From: Bacteroidota bacterium
GTDB taxonomy: Bacteria; Bacteroidota; Bacteroidia; Chitinophagales; Chitinophagaceae
DNA length: 59,696 nucleotides
Assembly: GCA_003175695.1 (NCBI GenBank)
Contig: PSRA01000080.1
Span: forward strand, 1-59,696
Reading direction: 5' to 3'
Numbering within the stretch: the first letter of the stretch is position 1; every line of letters begins with the position of its first letter. The notes below the pieces were generated by a model. That model was not told the origin of the DNA. It was given only the letters and a program-made list of their open reading frames with translations, and searched no databases. Of this stretch, positions 46,811 to 56,710 are shown one piece after another. The position numbers were made by a program, and so were the translations under genes.

Positions 46811-48313
46811 ATGATCGCTAAAGAATGGGAAATTTGGTTACTAACCGGCAGCCAGCATTTGTATGGCAAAAAAACATTGGATGAGGTTGCTTCCGACGCT
46901 GAATTAATTGCCAATTCACTCAATAAGTCAGAAGGAATGCCTGTTCGAATTATTCACAGGTCGGTGCTCACCACAGCAGAAGAAATTCTTCAAAGTTGCA
47001 AAGAAGCGAATCACAACAAGTCTTGCATTGGCATCATCACCTGGATGCACACTTTTTCACCTGCAAAGATGTGGATCAATGGTTTGAAAATTTTACACAA
47101 ACCAATATTGCACCTGCATACACAATTTCGGCGCGATATTCCCTGGGCTGGAATAGATATGGATTACATGAACCTTCATCAGTCCGCACATGGGGACAGA
47201 GAATTTGGCCATTTGATGAGCCGCATGCAAGTCGAGAGAAAAGTAGTAGTTGGCCATTGGCAGGACACCGAAACCATTAATGAAATAAGTACCTGGGCGC
47301 GGGCCGCTGCAGGATGGAATGATTGGCAAGGTGCAAAATTCGTCAGGTTTGGTGATAACATGAGGAATGTCGCAGTGACTGAAGGAGACAAAGTTTCAGC
47401 AGAATACCAATTCGGATATTCCGTCAACACGCACGGCGTAAGCGAGCTGGTTAAAAGAATCGAAGAGGTATCAGATGGAGATTCAGAGGCACTTGTAAAA
47501 GAATATGAAGATTTGTACCAATTAGGAGAGGGTTTAAAAAAAGGCCAGCCCCATAGACAATCCCTTGCGGAAGCAGCAAGGATTGAACTGGGAATGAAAT
47601 TCTTTCTTGAAGAGGGTAATTATAAAGGATTCACTGATACTTTCGAAGATTTACATGGATTAAAGCAATTGCCTGGTATTGCTGTGCAAAGATTGATGCA
47701 AGCAGGATACGGATTTGGAGCAGAAGGCGATTGGAAAACTGCCGCGCTTGTTCGCGCAATGAAAACCATGAGCTATGGTTTGCCCGGCGGGAATTCTTTT
47801 ATGGAAGATTATACTTATCATCTTGAGCCAGGACATGAGATGGTCCTTGGTGCACATATGTTGGAGATATGTCCTTCCATCGCTTGCGAAAAACCATCAT
47901 GTGAAATTCATCCACTTTCAATCGGTGGCAAATCGGACCCTGTCAGGCTGGTATTTGACAGTGGTCCCGGGCCGGCTATTAATGCTTCTCTGCTTGATAT
48001 GGGAAATCGCTTTCGTTTGTTGGTCAATGAAGTCATGGCCATTGCTCCTTCGCATCCTCTTCCGAATTTGCCTGTCGCGCGCGTGATGTGGCAACCATAT
48101 CCGGATCTGAAAAAAGCTTGTCACGCATGGATCCTTGCCGGAGGCGCGCATCATACCTGCTACAGTCAAAATCTTCGATCGAAACATATGGAAGACTTTG
48201 CTTCAATGGCGGGAATTGAATTTGTATTAATTGATAAGAATACAGATATTTATCAGTTCAAGAATCACCTTCGTTTGAACGAAGTCTATTACCAGATCAA
48301 TAGGAGTTTCTGA
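46811..48313 (+). CDS. araA: L-arabinose isomerase AraA
   Basis: 500 residues, normal length. '[20 protein letters not shown]' at the N terminus and '[20 protein letters not shown]' are standard AraA segments; metal ligands are spread over Glu and His residues including the C-terminal half ('[20 protein letters not shown]'). It interconverts L-arabinose and L-ribulose in the cytoplasm. Third gene of the arabinose operon. Confidence 0.96.
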   Translation: MIAKEWEIWLLTGSQHLYGKKTLDEVASDAELIANSLNKSEGMPVRIIHRSVLTTAEEILQSCKEANHNKSCIGIITWMHTFSPAKMWINGLKILHKPILHLHTQFRRDIPWAGIDMDYMNLHQSAHGDREFGHLMSRMQVERKVVVGHWQDTETINEISTWARAAAGWNDWQGAKFVRFGDNMRNVAVTEGDKVSAEYQFGYSVNTHGVSELVKRIEEVSDGDSEALVKEYEDLYQLGEGLKKGQPHRQSLAEAARIELGMKFFLEEGNYKGFTDTFEDLHGLKQLPGIAVQRLMQAGYGFGAEGDWKTAALVRAMKTMSYGLPGGNSFMEDYTYHLEPGHEMVLGAHMLEICPSIACEKPSCEIHPLSIGGKSDPVRLVFDSGPGPAINASLLDMGNRFRLLVNEVMAIAPSHPLPNLPVARVMWQPYPDLKKACHAWILAGGAHHTCYSQNLRSKHMEDFASMAGIEFVLIDKNTDIYQFKNHLRLNEVYYQINRSF

Positions 48314-48353
48314 TTCCCGATGATGACTAAATCAACTTTAACGCTGCTTGTAC

Positions 48354-50057
48354 ATGAACAATCAACTTGTCTTCAAAGACTATCTAGTTTTTATTATCTA
48401 TTTCATTGTTGTTGCTTGCTATGGCTACTGGATTTACAGAAAAAGGAAAACACGCGAGCATGATTCAAAGGCCTTCTTCCTTGCTGAGGGTTCACTAACC
48501 TGGTGGGCGATTGGCGCTTCTCTGATTGCTTCCAATATTTCAGCTGAGCAATTTATCGGCATGAGTGGAAATGGTTTTTTTGTTGGCATTGCGGTGTCGG
48601 CATATGAGTGGATTGCCGCACTCGCATTGATCATCATTGCAGTATGGTTTATTCCGGTTTATCTGAAAAACCATATCTACACGATGCCACAATTTTTGAA
48701 AACCCGATATAACGAAACCGTTGCGTTGATCATGGCCATATTCTGGCTTTTCCTTTATGTTTTCGTCAACCTTACTTCCATCTTATATCTCGGCGCTATT
48801 GCCATCAACGGGCTGCTTCCTCATAATGATGGGTATGATTATTTACATATCGTCATGATTGCTTTATCGGTTTTTGCCATCATCATTACGTTGGGAGGTA
48901 TGAAAGTAATTGGTTACACCGACGTGATCCAGGTGACGGTATTGATTATTGGAGGTTTGGCAACTTCTTACATGGCGCTTGACAGAGTAAGTGGCGGTCA
49001 TGGAGCCGTTAGTGGATTTTCAACTTTGATGAATGAAGCTCCGGAGCATTTCCGCATGATCCTGTCAAGGCCAAATGCTCAGTCAACACAGGAACATATC
49101 GACAAATATTTAATCCTTCCGGGCATTCTCATGTATGCCGCGGGTCAATGGATCGTTAACTTGAATTATTGGGGCTGTAACCAATACATTACCCAACGTG
49201 CTCTTGGTGCAAACCTGCAGACTGCAAGAAGTGGAATTCTCTTTGCTGCCCTACTCAAGTTGATGATGCCCATTATTGTGATGTTGCCGGGTATTGCAGC
49301 ATATGTATTGGTAAAGCAAGGCCACCTGAGTCCGTTGTCAAAAATGGATGATGCATATGCTTCTGTTCTTGGATTTTTGCCGGCAGGCCTGAAGGGATTG
49401 TCAATCGCTGCGCTGACAGCAGCCATCGTTGCTTCTCTTGCTGGAAAGGCCAATAGCATATCCACCATTTTCACACTTGATATTTATAAAAGATATATAA
49501 ACAAGGAAGCTTCCGAAAAGCGGTTGGTTTGGACCGGCAGACTGGTGGTATTTGCAGCGATGATACTCTCCATTCTTTTCACCTGGAGAGATCTATTGGG
49601 AATCGGTAGCACAGGAGGATTCACGTATATTCAAAAATATACTGGTTATATTAGCCCAGGGGTGTTTGCCATGTTCATTTTGGGGATGTTTTGGAAGAGG
49701 ACAACAGGCACTGCAGCAGTTGCCGGACTAATCACCGGTCTTACACTTTGCATATTCTTCAATGAGTTTGCTCCGCAGATTTTTGGACATGAGACTTTCT
49801 TATACACCGCCTATCCAACGCATACAACAGTGAATGGCGTGGATCGTATCGTGTGGGAAATCCCCTTTCTAATTTGCATGGGGATTGCCTTTTTCTTTGC
49901 AATCGCTGTCATGGTGACGTTAAGCCTGGCTGGACCCAAAATAAATCCAAAATCATTTGCACTTGATGCGCAAATGTTCAAGTTACAGCCCAAAACAGTT
50001 GGATTGATTGCAGTAGTATTGCTTATACTTTTCTCTCTTTATATAAAGTTCTGGTGA
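48354..50057 (+). CDS. Sodium/solute symporter (SSS/SGLT family), probable arabinose transporter
   Basis: 567 residues from ATG 48354, about 13-14 membrane segments. 'ASLIASNISAEQFIGMSGNG' is the Na+-binding signature of SGLT-like proteins (close in wording to vSGLT), and 'AALTAAIVASLAGKANSIST' carries the conserved sodium-site helix 8. Coupled uptake of sugar with Na+. Last gene of the araB-D-A cluster, 40 nt after araA, so L-arabinose is the most likely substrate. Confidence 0.92.
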   Translation: MNNQLVFKDYLVFIIYFIVVACYGYWIYRKRKTREHDSKAFFLAEGSLTWWAIGASLIASNISAEQFIGMSGNGFFVGIAVSAYEWIAALALIIIAVWFIPVYLKNHIYTMPQFLKTRYNETVALIMAIFWLFLYVFVNLTSILYLGAIAINGLLPHNDGYDYLHIVMIALSVFAIIITLGGMKVIGYTDVIQVTVLIIGGLATSYMALDRVSGGHGAVSGFSTLMNEAPEHFRMILSRPNAQSTQEHIDKYLILPGILMYAAGQWIVNLNYWGCNQYITQRALGANLQTARSGILFAALLKLMMPIIVMLPGIAAYVLVKQGHLSPLSKMDDAYASVLGFLPAGLKGLSIAALTAAIVASLAGKANSISTIFTLDIYKRYINKEASEKRLVWTGRLVVFAAMILSILFTWRDLLGIGSTGGFTYIQKYTGYISPGVFAMFILGMFWKRTTGTAAVAGLITGLTLCIFFNEFAPQIFGHETFLYTAYPTHTTVNGVDRIVWEIPFLICMGIAFFFAIAVMVTLSLAGPKINPKSFALDAQMFKLQPKTVGLIAVVLLILFSLYIKFW

Positions 50058-50102
50058 TGTTCCCGGGGTTGCCAATCAAAGGTAATGCCGGAAACAGGAT
50101 CT

Positions 50103-50142
50103 AAATAAAAAGCGCGCAACGGTGATTGCGCGCTTTTTATTT
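50103..50142. terminator. Bidirectional rho-independent terminator
   Basis: AAATAAAAAGCGCGCAA (50103-50119) and TTGCGCGCTTTTTATTT (50126-50142) form a perfect 17-bp stem with a 6-nt loop, flanked by T-runs on both strands. It separates the converging symporter and GH3 genes. Confidence 0.95.
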
Positions 50143-50166
50143 GCTCATCGCTTTGGCAATAATGAT

Positions 50167-52107
50167 CTAGTAGCTAAGTCCGAATCCAAATTTGTATAGC
50201 GGATCCTTTGAGTCGTATGGTACATCTTCTTTTTGGTTGCGAACAGCTTCCATAGAAGATGGCAGCTCAATCGGCAGGTGACCCCCCGGCTTTGCTTTCC
50301 CAAAAATCACATCCAAAACTGCAGCATCGCTTGCACCAAAATCTGCCATGAGTCCCTTTGATTTAGCACTGATTTCTGGAATAACAGCAGGACGGTCCAA
50401 ATAAATATCGACTATTGTTGGAACGGTATTTAACAATTGCAGTATGCTGTCCTTTGCTGTTCCTTTGAAATCAAGATCACCGTGATGGAACATTCTTGCC
50501 ATCATAATGGGAGATTCAACAGGATAGAATGGCGTATTTAAACGGAGAATTGCGATATCCGCATTTTCCGGTTTGTCGACCACCTGGCCGTATTGCGCTG
50601 CCACGTTGGGGTCCAGGTTTTTCACATATATCTTTAACGTCCCGGCGGTCAGGGGCAGTCTATTTCCATCGTTCTTTAATAGCGTGATCGCTCTTCTTTG
50701 AGCAGCTTCTGCTGCTTTAACAAACTCCTCATTACCGACAGTCCGTTCTGCTTTGTCGACATCCACAAATGGATTATCAAAAAGTCCGAGTTCAAATTTT
50801 TGACGAAGCAGTCTTTTTACTGATTCATCCATTCTTTTTTCACTCAGCCTGCCATCTTTTACCAGCTTGACAACTACTTCAGGTATGTTTTCCCCACCAA
50901 ACTGATCAACGCCGGCATCAATTATTTTCTTAACGCGTTCTTCGGTACTAAGATTTTCAACACCCCATGCGCGTGCAGGCCATACCGATTGGCCCATATG
51001 CGCGTCTGAAACAAGACCCCAATCGGTACAAACGACCCCGTCATAATGGTACTTATTTCTAAGCAGGCCGGTGATGATATCTTTATTATAAGAGAATCCG
51101 ACATTTTCACTCGTTTGATCCATGGGAACGCCATAATAAGGCATGATTGCGGCAGTATTTGCTTTTAATGCTGCTTCAAATGGTATCAAATGGTATTTGA
51201 AATTTTTACCAGGATAGACCTGTCCTTTTTGGAAAGGAAAATGAGGATCCAGTCCTTCTTTTTGCGGGCCACCTCCCGGAAAATGTTTTGTCATACAAGC
51301 CACGCTGTTAGAATCCAGTTTGTTTCCCTGGAAACCGAGAATATATGCAGTGCCCATTTTTGACGAGAGATCAGCATCTTCGCCAAAAGTGCCGGATATC
51401 CGCGGCCACCGGGGTTCTGTTGCAAGGTCCACCTGCGGATGAAGCGCTTCGCGAATTCCGACGGAAACATATTCCTGCCTGGAATCATCTGCGAATTGGC
51501 GGGTTAATTTTTCGTCACCAATGGCTGCGAGCCCCAGCGGTTCTGGCCATTGAGCAAAACTTTTGGCGGTCATGGCAAATATGTTACCTGAGAAATGATT
51601 CCGGGGATCGGAGGCTATGGTAATGGGTATGCCGAGACGCGTGGAATCTTCAGCATATTTTTGCATATTGTCATACCATACCGCCAGGGCTTTAGCTGTG
51701 GGCACCTGCCAAAGATTGAAATGATTCATCTTTTTTTCACGAACCAGTTTGGCTCCGTTAGGGGCGAACGCAAAAAGTCCTTTAGCGGGTTTATCTTCAA
51801 TTGACCCGTCTTCGTTTACTCTCGCCCCGTTGATGAACATCATGCCGGCTTTTTCTTCCAGGGTCATTTGTTTGAGAATATCATTTACTCTCGCCTCTAT
51901 CGGTTGCCTGCTGTCTTCATACACATCCATCTTCCCATTTTTGTTCAAATCACGGAAATGAGTGATGCCTCCTGAGGAAGTATTCACATGCACCAAACCT
52001 GATTGTGAATTTTGTTCTGAATGGGCAATGACTACCCAGGACAAGGTCCCTACAAGAACCACCGGCGCCAGCCCGAAAGCGAGCTTTTTAGCTGATAATT
52101 TTTTCAT
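50167..52107 (-). CDS. Glycoside hydrolase family 3
   Basis: 646 residues from ATG 52107. It has an N-terminal signal-like helix (1-30), an EF-hand-like loop 'DLNKNGKMDVYEDSRQPIEA', then the TIM barrel with 'GVVCTDWGLVSDAHMG' containing the nucleophile Asp and 'CMTKHFPGGGPQKEGLDPH', and the alpha/beta sandwich to the end ('YKFGFGLSY'). It stops there, without the fibronectin III domain often seen. GH3 enzymes release terminal beta-glucose, beta-xylose or arabinofuranose units; next to arabinose genes, an arabino- or xylo-oligosaccharide substrate is likely but unproven. Exported, probably to the periplasm. Confidence 0.9.
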   Translation of the reverse strand: MKKLSAKKLAFGLAPVVLVGTLSWVVIAHSEQNSQSGLVHVNTSSGGITHFRDLNKNGKMDVYEDSRQPIEARVNDILKQMTLEEKAGMMFINGARVNEDGSIEDKPAKGLFAFAPNGAKLVREKKMNHFNLWQVPTAKALAVWYDNMQKYAEDSTRLGIPITIASDPRNHFSGNIFAMTAKSFAQWPEPLGLAAIGDEKLTRQFADDSRQEYVSVGIREALHPQVDLATEPRWPRISGTFGEDADLSSKMGTAYILGFQGNKLDSNSVACMTKHFPGGGPQKEGLDPHFPFQKGQVYPGKNFKYHLIPFEAALKANTAAIMPYYGVPMDQTSENVGFSYNKDIITGLLRNKYHYDGVVCTDWGLVSDAHMGQSVWPARAWGVENLSTEERVKKIIDAGVDQFGGENIPEVVVKLVKDGRLSEKRMDESVKRLLRQKFELGLFDNPFVDVDKAERTVGNEEFVKAAEAAQRRAITLLKNDGNRLPLTAGTLKIYVKNLDPNVAAQYGQVVDKPENADIAILRLNTPFYPVESPIMMARMFHHGDLDFKGTAKDSILQLLNTVPTIVDIYLDRPAVIPEISAKSKGLMADFGASDAAVLDVIFGKAKPGGHLPIELPSSMEAVRNQKEDVPYDSKDPLYKFGFGLSY

Positions 52108-52114
52108 AACTTCA

Positions 52115-52133
52115 TTGTGTCTGTATGACACAA
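52115..52133. promoter_or_regulatory. Putative operator between GH3 and NUDIX-2 genes
   Basis: TTGTGTCTGTATGACACAA is a perfect 7-bp inverted repeat around a 5-nt centre. It lies 8 nt before the GH3 ATG and about 71 nt before the second NUDIX regulator, and shares GTGT-N6-GACAC geometry with the site before araB. It would let one regulator control the divergent pair and the arabinose operon. Confidence 0.6.
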
Positions 52134-52204
52134 AGTATGCGATTTTCGGGAAAAAACCATGGTTAATACAGGGAATTTTGTTTATTTACAAATATTTACT
52201 TCAA

Positions 52205-52975
52205 ATGGCTGATCTTAAAGAATTAAAGGATTTTATCAAAGAAGGCGAAAAAGAGTTCCTTCCACATGTTTCCCTGGATTGTGTGGTATTGGGTTTTCAT
52301 GAAAACGAATTAAAAGTGTTGCTACTGAAAATGAAGCAGGGAGAACAATGGTCATTGGCCGGAGGTTTTATAAGGAAAGACGAGCCCGTGGATAAAGAGG
52401 CATACCGCGTCTTAAAGGAAAGGACAGGATTGAATGACATATTCTTACAACAATTTCACCTTTTTGGCAATCCCGGCAGGTCCGACAAAAAATTTTGGAC
52501 TGAATGGTTTTTGAAACGAGGACTGGGTCATTCAGAAAACTGGCTGACTCAAAGGTTTGTCACCGTCGGCTATTATGCTCTTGTTGAATATTCTCAGGTA
52601 AGCCCGAAACCTGACAGTCTTTCTGATGCCTGTCGCTGGTTCGATCTCCGGCAATTGCCTCCTTTGATCATGGATCATAGCCAAATCATTCAAAAAGCGA
52701 TTGATACAGTCAGGCTGCAACTTAATTACCAGCCCATTGGCTATAATTTATTGCCGAAGAAATTCACGATGCCACAGTTGCAGAAGCTTTATGAAACTGT
52801 ACTTGACCGGTCTCTTGACCGAAGGAATTTCCAAAGAAGAATATTGGGGTATGGTATCCTAAGAAGGCTCAAGGAGAGAAAAAAAGGAGGGGCGCACAAG
52901 GCTCCTTATCTCTATTCTTTCGATCTACGCAAATACCACAACGCCCTAAAAGACGGCCTCCAGGGGGGATGGTGA
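52205..52975 (+). CDS. NUDIX-domain/winged-helix regulator (AraR/NrtR type), second copy
   Basis: 256 residues from ATG 52205 (the frame opens earlier, within the GH3 promoter, but this start gives the correct domain). The NUDIX fold spans about 20-150 ('QWSLAGGFIRKDEPVDKEAY', box continuing RVLKERTGL, so key glutamates are absent), and the winged helix about 175-250 ('FTMPQLQKLYETVLDRSLDR', 'RRNFQRRIL'). It is paralogous to the protein at 43413. Divergent from the GH3 gene with a palindrome between, so it probably controls that enzyme, sensing a sugar or sugar phosphate. No catalytic role expected. Confidence 0.88.
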   Translation: MADLKELKDFIKEGEKEFLPHVSLDCVVLGFHENELKVLLLKMKQGEQWSLAGGFIRKDEPVDKEAYRVLKERTGLNDIFLQQFHLFGNPGRSDKKFWTEWFLKRGLGHSENWLTQRFVTVGYYALVEYSQVSPKPDSLSDACRWFDLRQLPPLIMDHSQIIQKAIDTVRLQLNYQPIGYNLLPKKFTMPQLQKLYETVLDRSLDRRNFQRRILGYGILRRLKERKKGGAHKAPYLYSFDLRKYHNALKDGLQGGW

Positions 52976-53065
52976 TTTTAATTACGTGTCTGTCCTCCAC
53001 GCCCCCACTTTTTAAGCTCATTAGATTTGCGTCTTTGAAGCTATAATGCACTCATTAAATCAAAA

Positions 53066-53113
53066 ATGCCGGTACCGTATTCTCCACCCCAGTGTAAGAC
53101 ACGGTACCGGCAT
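53066..53113 (-). terminator. Hairpin with 13-bp arms, probable terminator of the receptor gene
   Basis: ATGCCGGTACCGT (53066-53078) and ACGGTACCGGCAT (53101-53113) are perfect reverse complements with a 22-nt loop; read from the minus strand the hairpin is followed by TTTTTG. Each arm also contains the self-complementary CGGTACCG. It lies 32 nt after the receptor gene and may be a repeat element used as terminator. Confidence 0.65.
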
Positions 53114-53144
53114 GCGTCGCTACGCGCAGTTGGCGGAAATCAGC

Positions 53145-55805
53145 TTATTGCATTCCCTGCATCGCATCCTGCGAGCCCGAATTATTGAAATTCTTGCGCT
53201 TGAACAGTGACACATCCATTTTTCCAAATCTCCAGGTGAAATTCACTCGCACTAACTGAGGATCACGGAGACGATCATAATCCTGGACAAATGTCGGCCC
53301 TTCGGAATGTTGCTTCGACCAGCGCGTTCTGAAAATATCGCTCACTGCGATGCTCAGTGTTGCCGCATCCTGCTTCAGGAAACTCCTGGATAACGCTGCG
53401 TCAACCGCCCAGAAAGCGGCTATATATCCTTGTGAGGCGCTTGTTGGTGCACCACCACCAGGAGGTCCGAATCCACCACCTCCTGTATTGATTGGCAGGT
53501 TGGTCTTAGATTGATAGATCCCGGTGATCTGCAATTTTAGCTTAGCAGGCAATTTGAAATTGGTATTCAACTTGCCAAACCAGCTCCACAAGGCATTCTG
53601 AGCCTGCTGGCTTAAATTTTCTGTGTTGATCTTGGAATTGTAAATATTCACATTTGCTGTGAGATCCCACCATTTGGTAAGCGTAGTCACAGAGGTAAGT
53701 TCAGCGCCCATCGTCTGACTCGAATTCGCATTTACATATGTATTGATCAACTCTGTTTTTCCGGTGATTGGATTTGGCACAGTGTCGAGGTATCGAGTGA
53801 TCAGGTGGTCAGTGTGCTTGTAATATACAGAGGCCATGATCGTATTATTACCCTTTAGCGTCTTCAAATAGGAAAACTCCAGGGAATTAGTGAACTCCGG
53901 TACCAAATCAGGATTACCCCTGGTGATATTAAGGCTGTCCGTATAATCTGTATAGGGAATCAGCTGGAAAAAGTTCGGACGGTTGATCCTTCTCGTATAA
54001 CTCATTTGCAATTCCTGCTTTTTTCCGAGCTTTTGACTGAGGAACACAGAAGGGAAAAGGCTGATCGGATATACATGACTGAAAGTTTCCTTTGTATTGG
54101 TTAACTCGCCTTTGTAATCAGAACTTTCACCCCGGAGACCCACCTGATAACCAAAATTTCTAATTGCACTTGTAAATGAAACATATCCTGCATATACATC
54201 ATTCGTGTTCTTGTAATTGGTAGATGCAGACGGGACCGGGATGAAAATACCATTGCCCAATGTGTCCAGGTAGTTATATTGATTGTTCACGAGCTGCTGC
54301 GTGTTAAAGCGCACACCGGCTTCCAACTTTGTCTTTGCATTGAAAGGCCTTACATAATCACTTTGTATGGTGATGAATTTGTTGTTTCCATCGCCATCGA
54401 GTTTTTGCTGGCGCAATCCATTCTTGATACTGCCAGGACCGTCAGTATAATAATCCGTGACATAGAGAGATTGGCTGCTATTTTTTCCTGCAAAATAATT
54501 TCCGTCTATAGTGAGTGTTTCACCTTCAGTCGGGAAGAGATGCTTAAATCCAAATTGCAGGCCATTAGCATTAAATTCACGGGTTGAATTGGTGTTTCGC
54601 TGGCTATAATGGGGATTTGTTGCGGAATCGGGATATAAAATAGAAGTATAGATGTCATCTGTTTCGGTTGGTGTAAACCTGCCGTGGACTTTGATCCCTG
54701 ACAAAGAAAACGTTGTGCGGTTGGTCATGAAATAGTCGAATCCGAGGCTTCCAAAAACAAAAGCTCCCTTGTTCTTACTATACACAGATTGATCCACATT
54801 TGTCGGCGTAGCCGGATTTGTATAGTCTGTGCGATTATTTGTTCCTTTTGTTACGCCCCGATTCTGATTCACAAATCCAGCCGCCGTGAAATTGAATTTG
54901 TTTTGTCTCAAATTGAAATTTCCGCCTCCATTAATACCACCGCGGCTATCCACACCAAGACGGAAATTGCCATTATATCCCGTTTTCCTGTTTTTCTTCA
55001 ATACAATATTTAAAATCCCGGCGCTACCGCCTGATGCATCATATTTTGCTGATGGATTTGTGATCACTTCAACACTTTCAATTGCGTCGGCAGGAATTTG
55101 ATCCAAGGTCAATGTCGTAGGTCTGCCGTCAATGTATATTTGCGGTGCCGCATTCCTCAATGTCACATTCCCATCGATGTCAACACTCACTGAAGGAACG
55201 TTTTTCATTACATCCAAAGCGGTTCCTCCTGCATTGACCATATCTTTTTCAACATTGTAAACTTTCTTGTCGATGTCCATCCTGACAGTAGGTTTACTTG
55301 CTGTCACTGTAACAACAGCCAGCTGTTTCATATCCACCGTCATCTTAATGTTTCCCAAATCTTTGTCAACAGAATTGATCATTCCTGACATAGCGTTCAT
55401 CGCCTGTGCCGGATCGCCCGATTGCCTGGCTGCTCCGCCGTTAGCTGGCATTTTCATCTGGAAAGCAACATTTTGCTCAAACACTTTATACCCGGTCGCA
55501 GAAATTTTCAATTTCAAACCTCCGAAAAGAGGAAGTTCTTCGAAATTGAATTCACCATTTGCTTTAGTGCTTAACCCCTTGAAAAGAACATCTTTCCTTT
55601 TCTTAGAAGCGGAATCATATTTATTCTGGAGAAGGATCACTGTTGCATCACTAATAGGATGACCAGCACTGTCGACCACTTTACCGTAGATATGGCCTAT
55701 GTTCGGGATCGATTGACCTTTTCCTCCTGCTCCAGGTGCTGGAAATTGGGCCATCCCTATGAAACCCATTGAAACCAAAGCAGCAAATATTAGCGTCCTT
55801 TTCAT
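53145..55805 (-). CDS. TonB-dependent-receptor-like outer-membrane beta-barrel protein
   Basis: 886 residues. A signal peptide (1-19, ends 'IGMAQ') and a Gly/Pro-rich linker are followed by a CarboxypepD_reg domain (about 36-120; 'GHIYGKVVDSAGHPISDATV'), a plug domain (about 175-265; 'KNVPSVSVDIDGNVTLRNAA', 'QIYIDGRPTTL', 'IESVEVITNPSAKYDASGGS'), and a large beta barrel to the end. This is the OMP_b-brl_3 class, not SusC. It imports or binds an unidentified ligand. Transcription probably depends on the LytTR regulator next door: a direct repeat lies 28 nt ahead of its -7 box. Confidence 0.9.
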   Translation of the reverse strand: MKRTLIFAALVSMGFIGMAQFPAPGAGGKGQSIPNIGHIYGKVVDSAGHPISDATVILLQNKYDSASKKRKDVLFKGLSTKANGEFNFEELPLFGGLKLKISATGYKVFEQNVAFQMKMPANGGAARQSGDPAQAMNAMSGMINSVDKDLGNIKMTVDMKQLAVVTVTASKPTVRMDIDKKVYNVEKDMVNAGGTALDVMKNVPSVSVDIDGNVTLRNAAPQIYIDGRPTTLTLDQIPADAIESVEVITNPSAKYDASGGSAGILNIVLKKNRKTGYNGNFRLGVDSRGGINGGGNFNLRQNKFNFTAAGFVNQNRGVTKGTNNRTDYTNPATPTNVDQSVYSKNKGAFVFGSLGFDYFMTNRTTFSLSGIKVHGRFTPTETDDIYTSILYPDSATNPHYSQRNTNSTREFNANGLQFGFKHLFPTEGETLTIDGNYFAGKNSSQSLYVTDYYTDGPGSIKNGLRQQKLDGDGNNKFITIQSDYVRPFNAKTKLEAGVRFNTQQLVNNQYNYLDTLGNGIFIPVPSASTNYKNTNDVYAGYVSFTSAIRNFGYQVGLRGESSDYKGELTNTKETFSHVYPISLFPSVFLSQKLGKKQELQMSYTRRINRPNFFQLIPYTDYTDSLNITRGNPDLVPEFTNSLEFSYLKTLKGNNTIMASVYYKHTDHLITRYLDTVPNPITGKTELINTYVNANSSQTMGAELTSVTTLTKWWDLTANVNIYNSKINTENLSQQAQNALWSWFGKLNTNFKLPAKLKLQITGIYQSKTNLPINTGGGGFGPPGGGAPTSASQGYIAAFWAVDAALSRSFLKQDAATLSIAVSDIFRTRWSKQHSEGPTFVQDYDRLRDPQLVRVNFTWRFGKMDVSLFKRKNFNNSGSQDAMQGMQ

Positions 55806-55844
55806 ATGAATGGTTGTTTTTAATTTAAATCAAATCATTCGCAA

Positions 55845-55909
55845 CAAAAATATTTCGGGAATTGTAAGAATTTCCGAAAATGAGACGAGCGGGTAAAATG
55901 TTGCGACAA
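55845..55909 (-). promoter_or_regulatory. LytTR-type direct repeat plus -7 box, receptor gene
   Basis: Minus strand: distal unit TTGTCGCA (55909-55902), proximal unit TCGTCTCA (55888-55881), start-to-start spacing 21 bp, then exactly 28 nt, then TATTTTTG (55852-55845), a perfect TAnnTTTG -7 box. No -33 TTTG at the right distance, as expected for an activator-dependent promoter. Confidence 0.7.
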
Positions 55910-55990
55910 AATTGAGCCAGACATTACAGGGAACACATGATAAATAAATCTCATTGATGCAGATGACGCCATCTGTGAGATAAACCCGAA

Positions 55991-56710
55991 TTATTTTCCA
56001 TGCTGGCCTATAGCTTGGAGCAGCGCATCTTTGTAATTGTCACTCAAAGGAATCTCCATGGATCCGAGGAAAACAGATCCTTTTCTGATAGAAGAAATTC
56101 GGGGAATCGATATAATATATGATTTATGAACGCGAAGGAATTTTTTAGCCGGTAATTTCTCTTCAATCGATTTCATACTCATTCGGATAACCAACGGCTT
56201 ATTATTGGCCAAATGAATCTTTAAATAATCCTTCAATCCTTCAATAGCTATGATATCATCAATAGCCACCTTGACAAGGCTGTATTCTGCATTCACAAAA
56301 AAATACTCTGGCTCTTTAGAATTCTCAGTTGGAGAATTCGCCTGATTTTTCAACTTAAAAAATTCCCAGGCTTTATTGGTAGCTTTGAAAAATCTCTCGA
56401 ATGACACTGGTTTAACCAGGTAATCGATCACATCAAGACTATAGCCTTCCAGCGCATATTGATTATAGGCAGTAATCAAAATAAACAGTGGCCGGTTGGC
56501 AAGTGACTGGATCAATTGCAAGCCCGTCAATCCTGGCATTTGAATATCCAGGAAGACCAAATCAATTTTCTCTCTTTGTATAATTTCAATTGCTTCGAAG
56601 GCATTCCTGCATTTGGAAACCAGCTGTAAATAAGGAACCTGCCTGATATTGTCTTCAAGCAAATCCAGTGCAAGGGGTTCATCATCTACGGCAAGACATC
56701 GCAACATCAT
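55991..56710 (-). CDS. LytTR-family response regulator
   Basis: 239 residues from ATG 56710, overlapping the kinase stop by 4 nt (another in-frame ATG at 56707). The receiver domain (1-120) has acceptor Asp55 ('IDLVFLDIQMPGLTGLQLIQ') and Lys in 'DYLVKPVSFERF'. The LytTR DNA-binding domain (about 140-235) has 'NAEYSLVKVAIDDIIAIEGL' and 'FLRVHKSYIISIPRISSIRK'. LytTR proteins bind pairs of 9-bp direct repeats; matching repeats occur before three genes of this cluster. Partner of the LytS-type kinase at 56707, and the likely activator of the receptor gene. Confidence 0.93.
   Translation of the reverse strand: MMLRCLAVDDEPLALDLLEDNIRQVPYLQLVSKCRNAFEAIEIIQREKIDLVFLDIQMPGLTGLQLIQSLANRPLFILITAYNQYALEGYSLDVIDYLVKPVSFERFFKATNKAWEFFKLKNQANSPTENSKEPEYFFVNAEYSLVKVAIDDIIAIEGLKDYLKIHLANNKPLVIRMSMKSIEEKLPAKKFLRVHKSYIISIPRISSIRKGSVFLGSMEIPLSDNYKDALLQAIGQHGK

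Noticed and set aside
51962-52204. N-terminal extension of the second NUDIX regulator
   Set aside because: It would overlap the GH3 start and its operator; the ATG at 52205 begins the domain.
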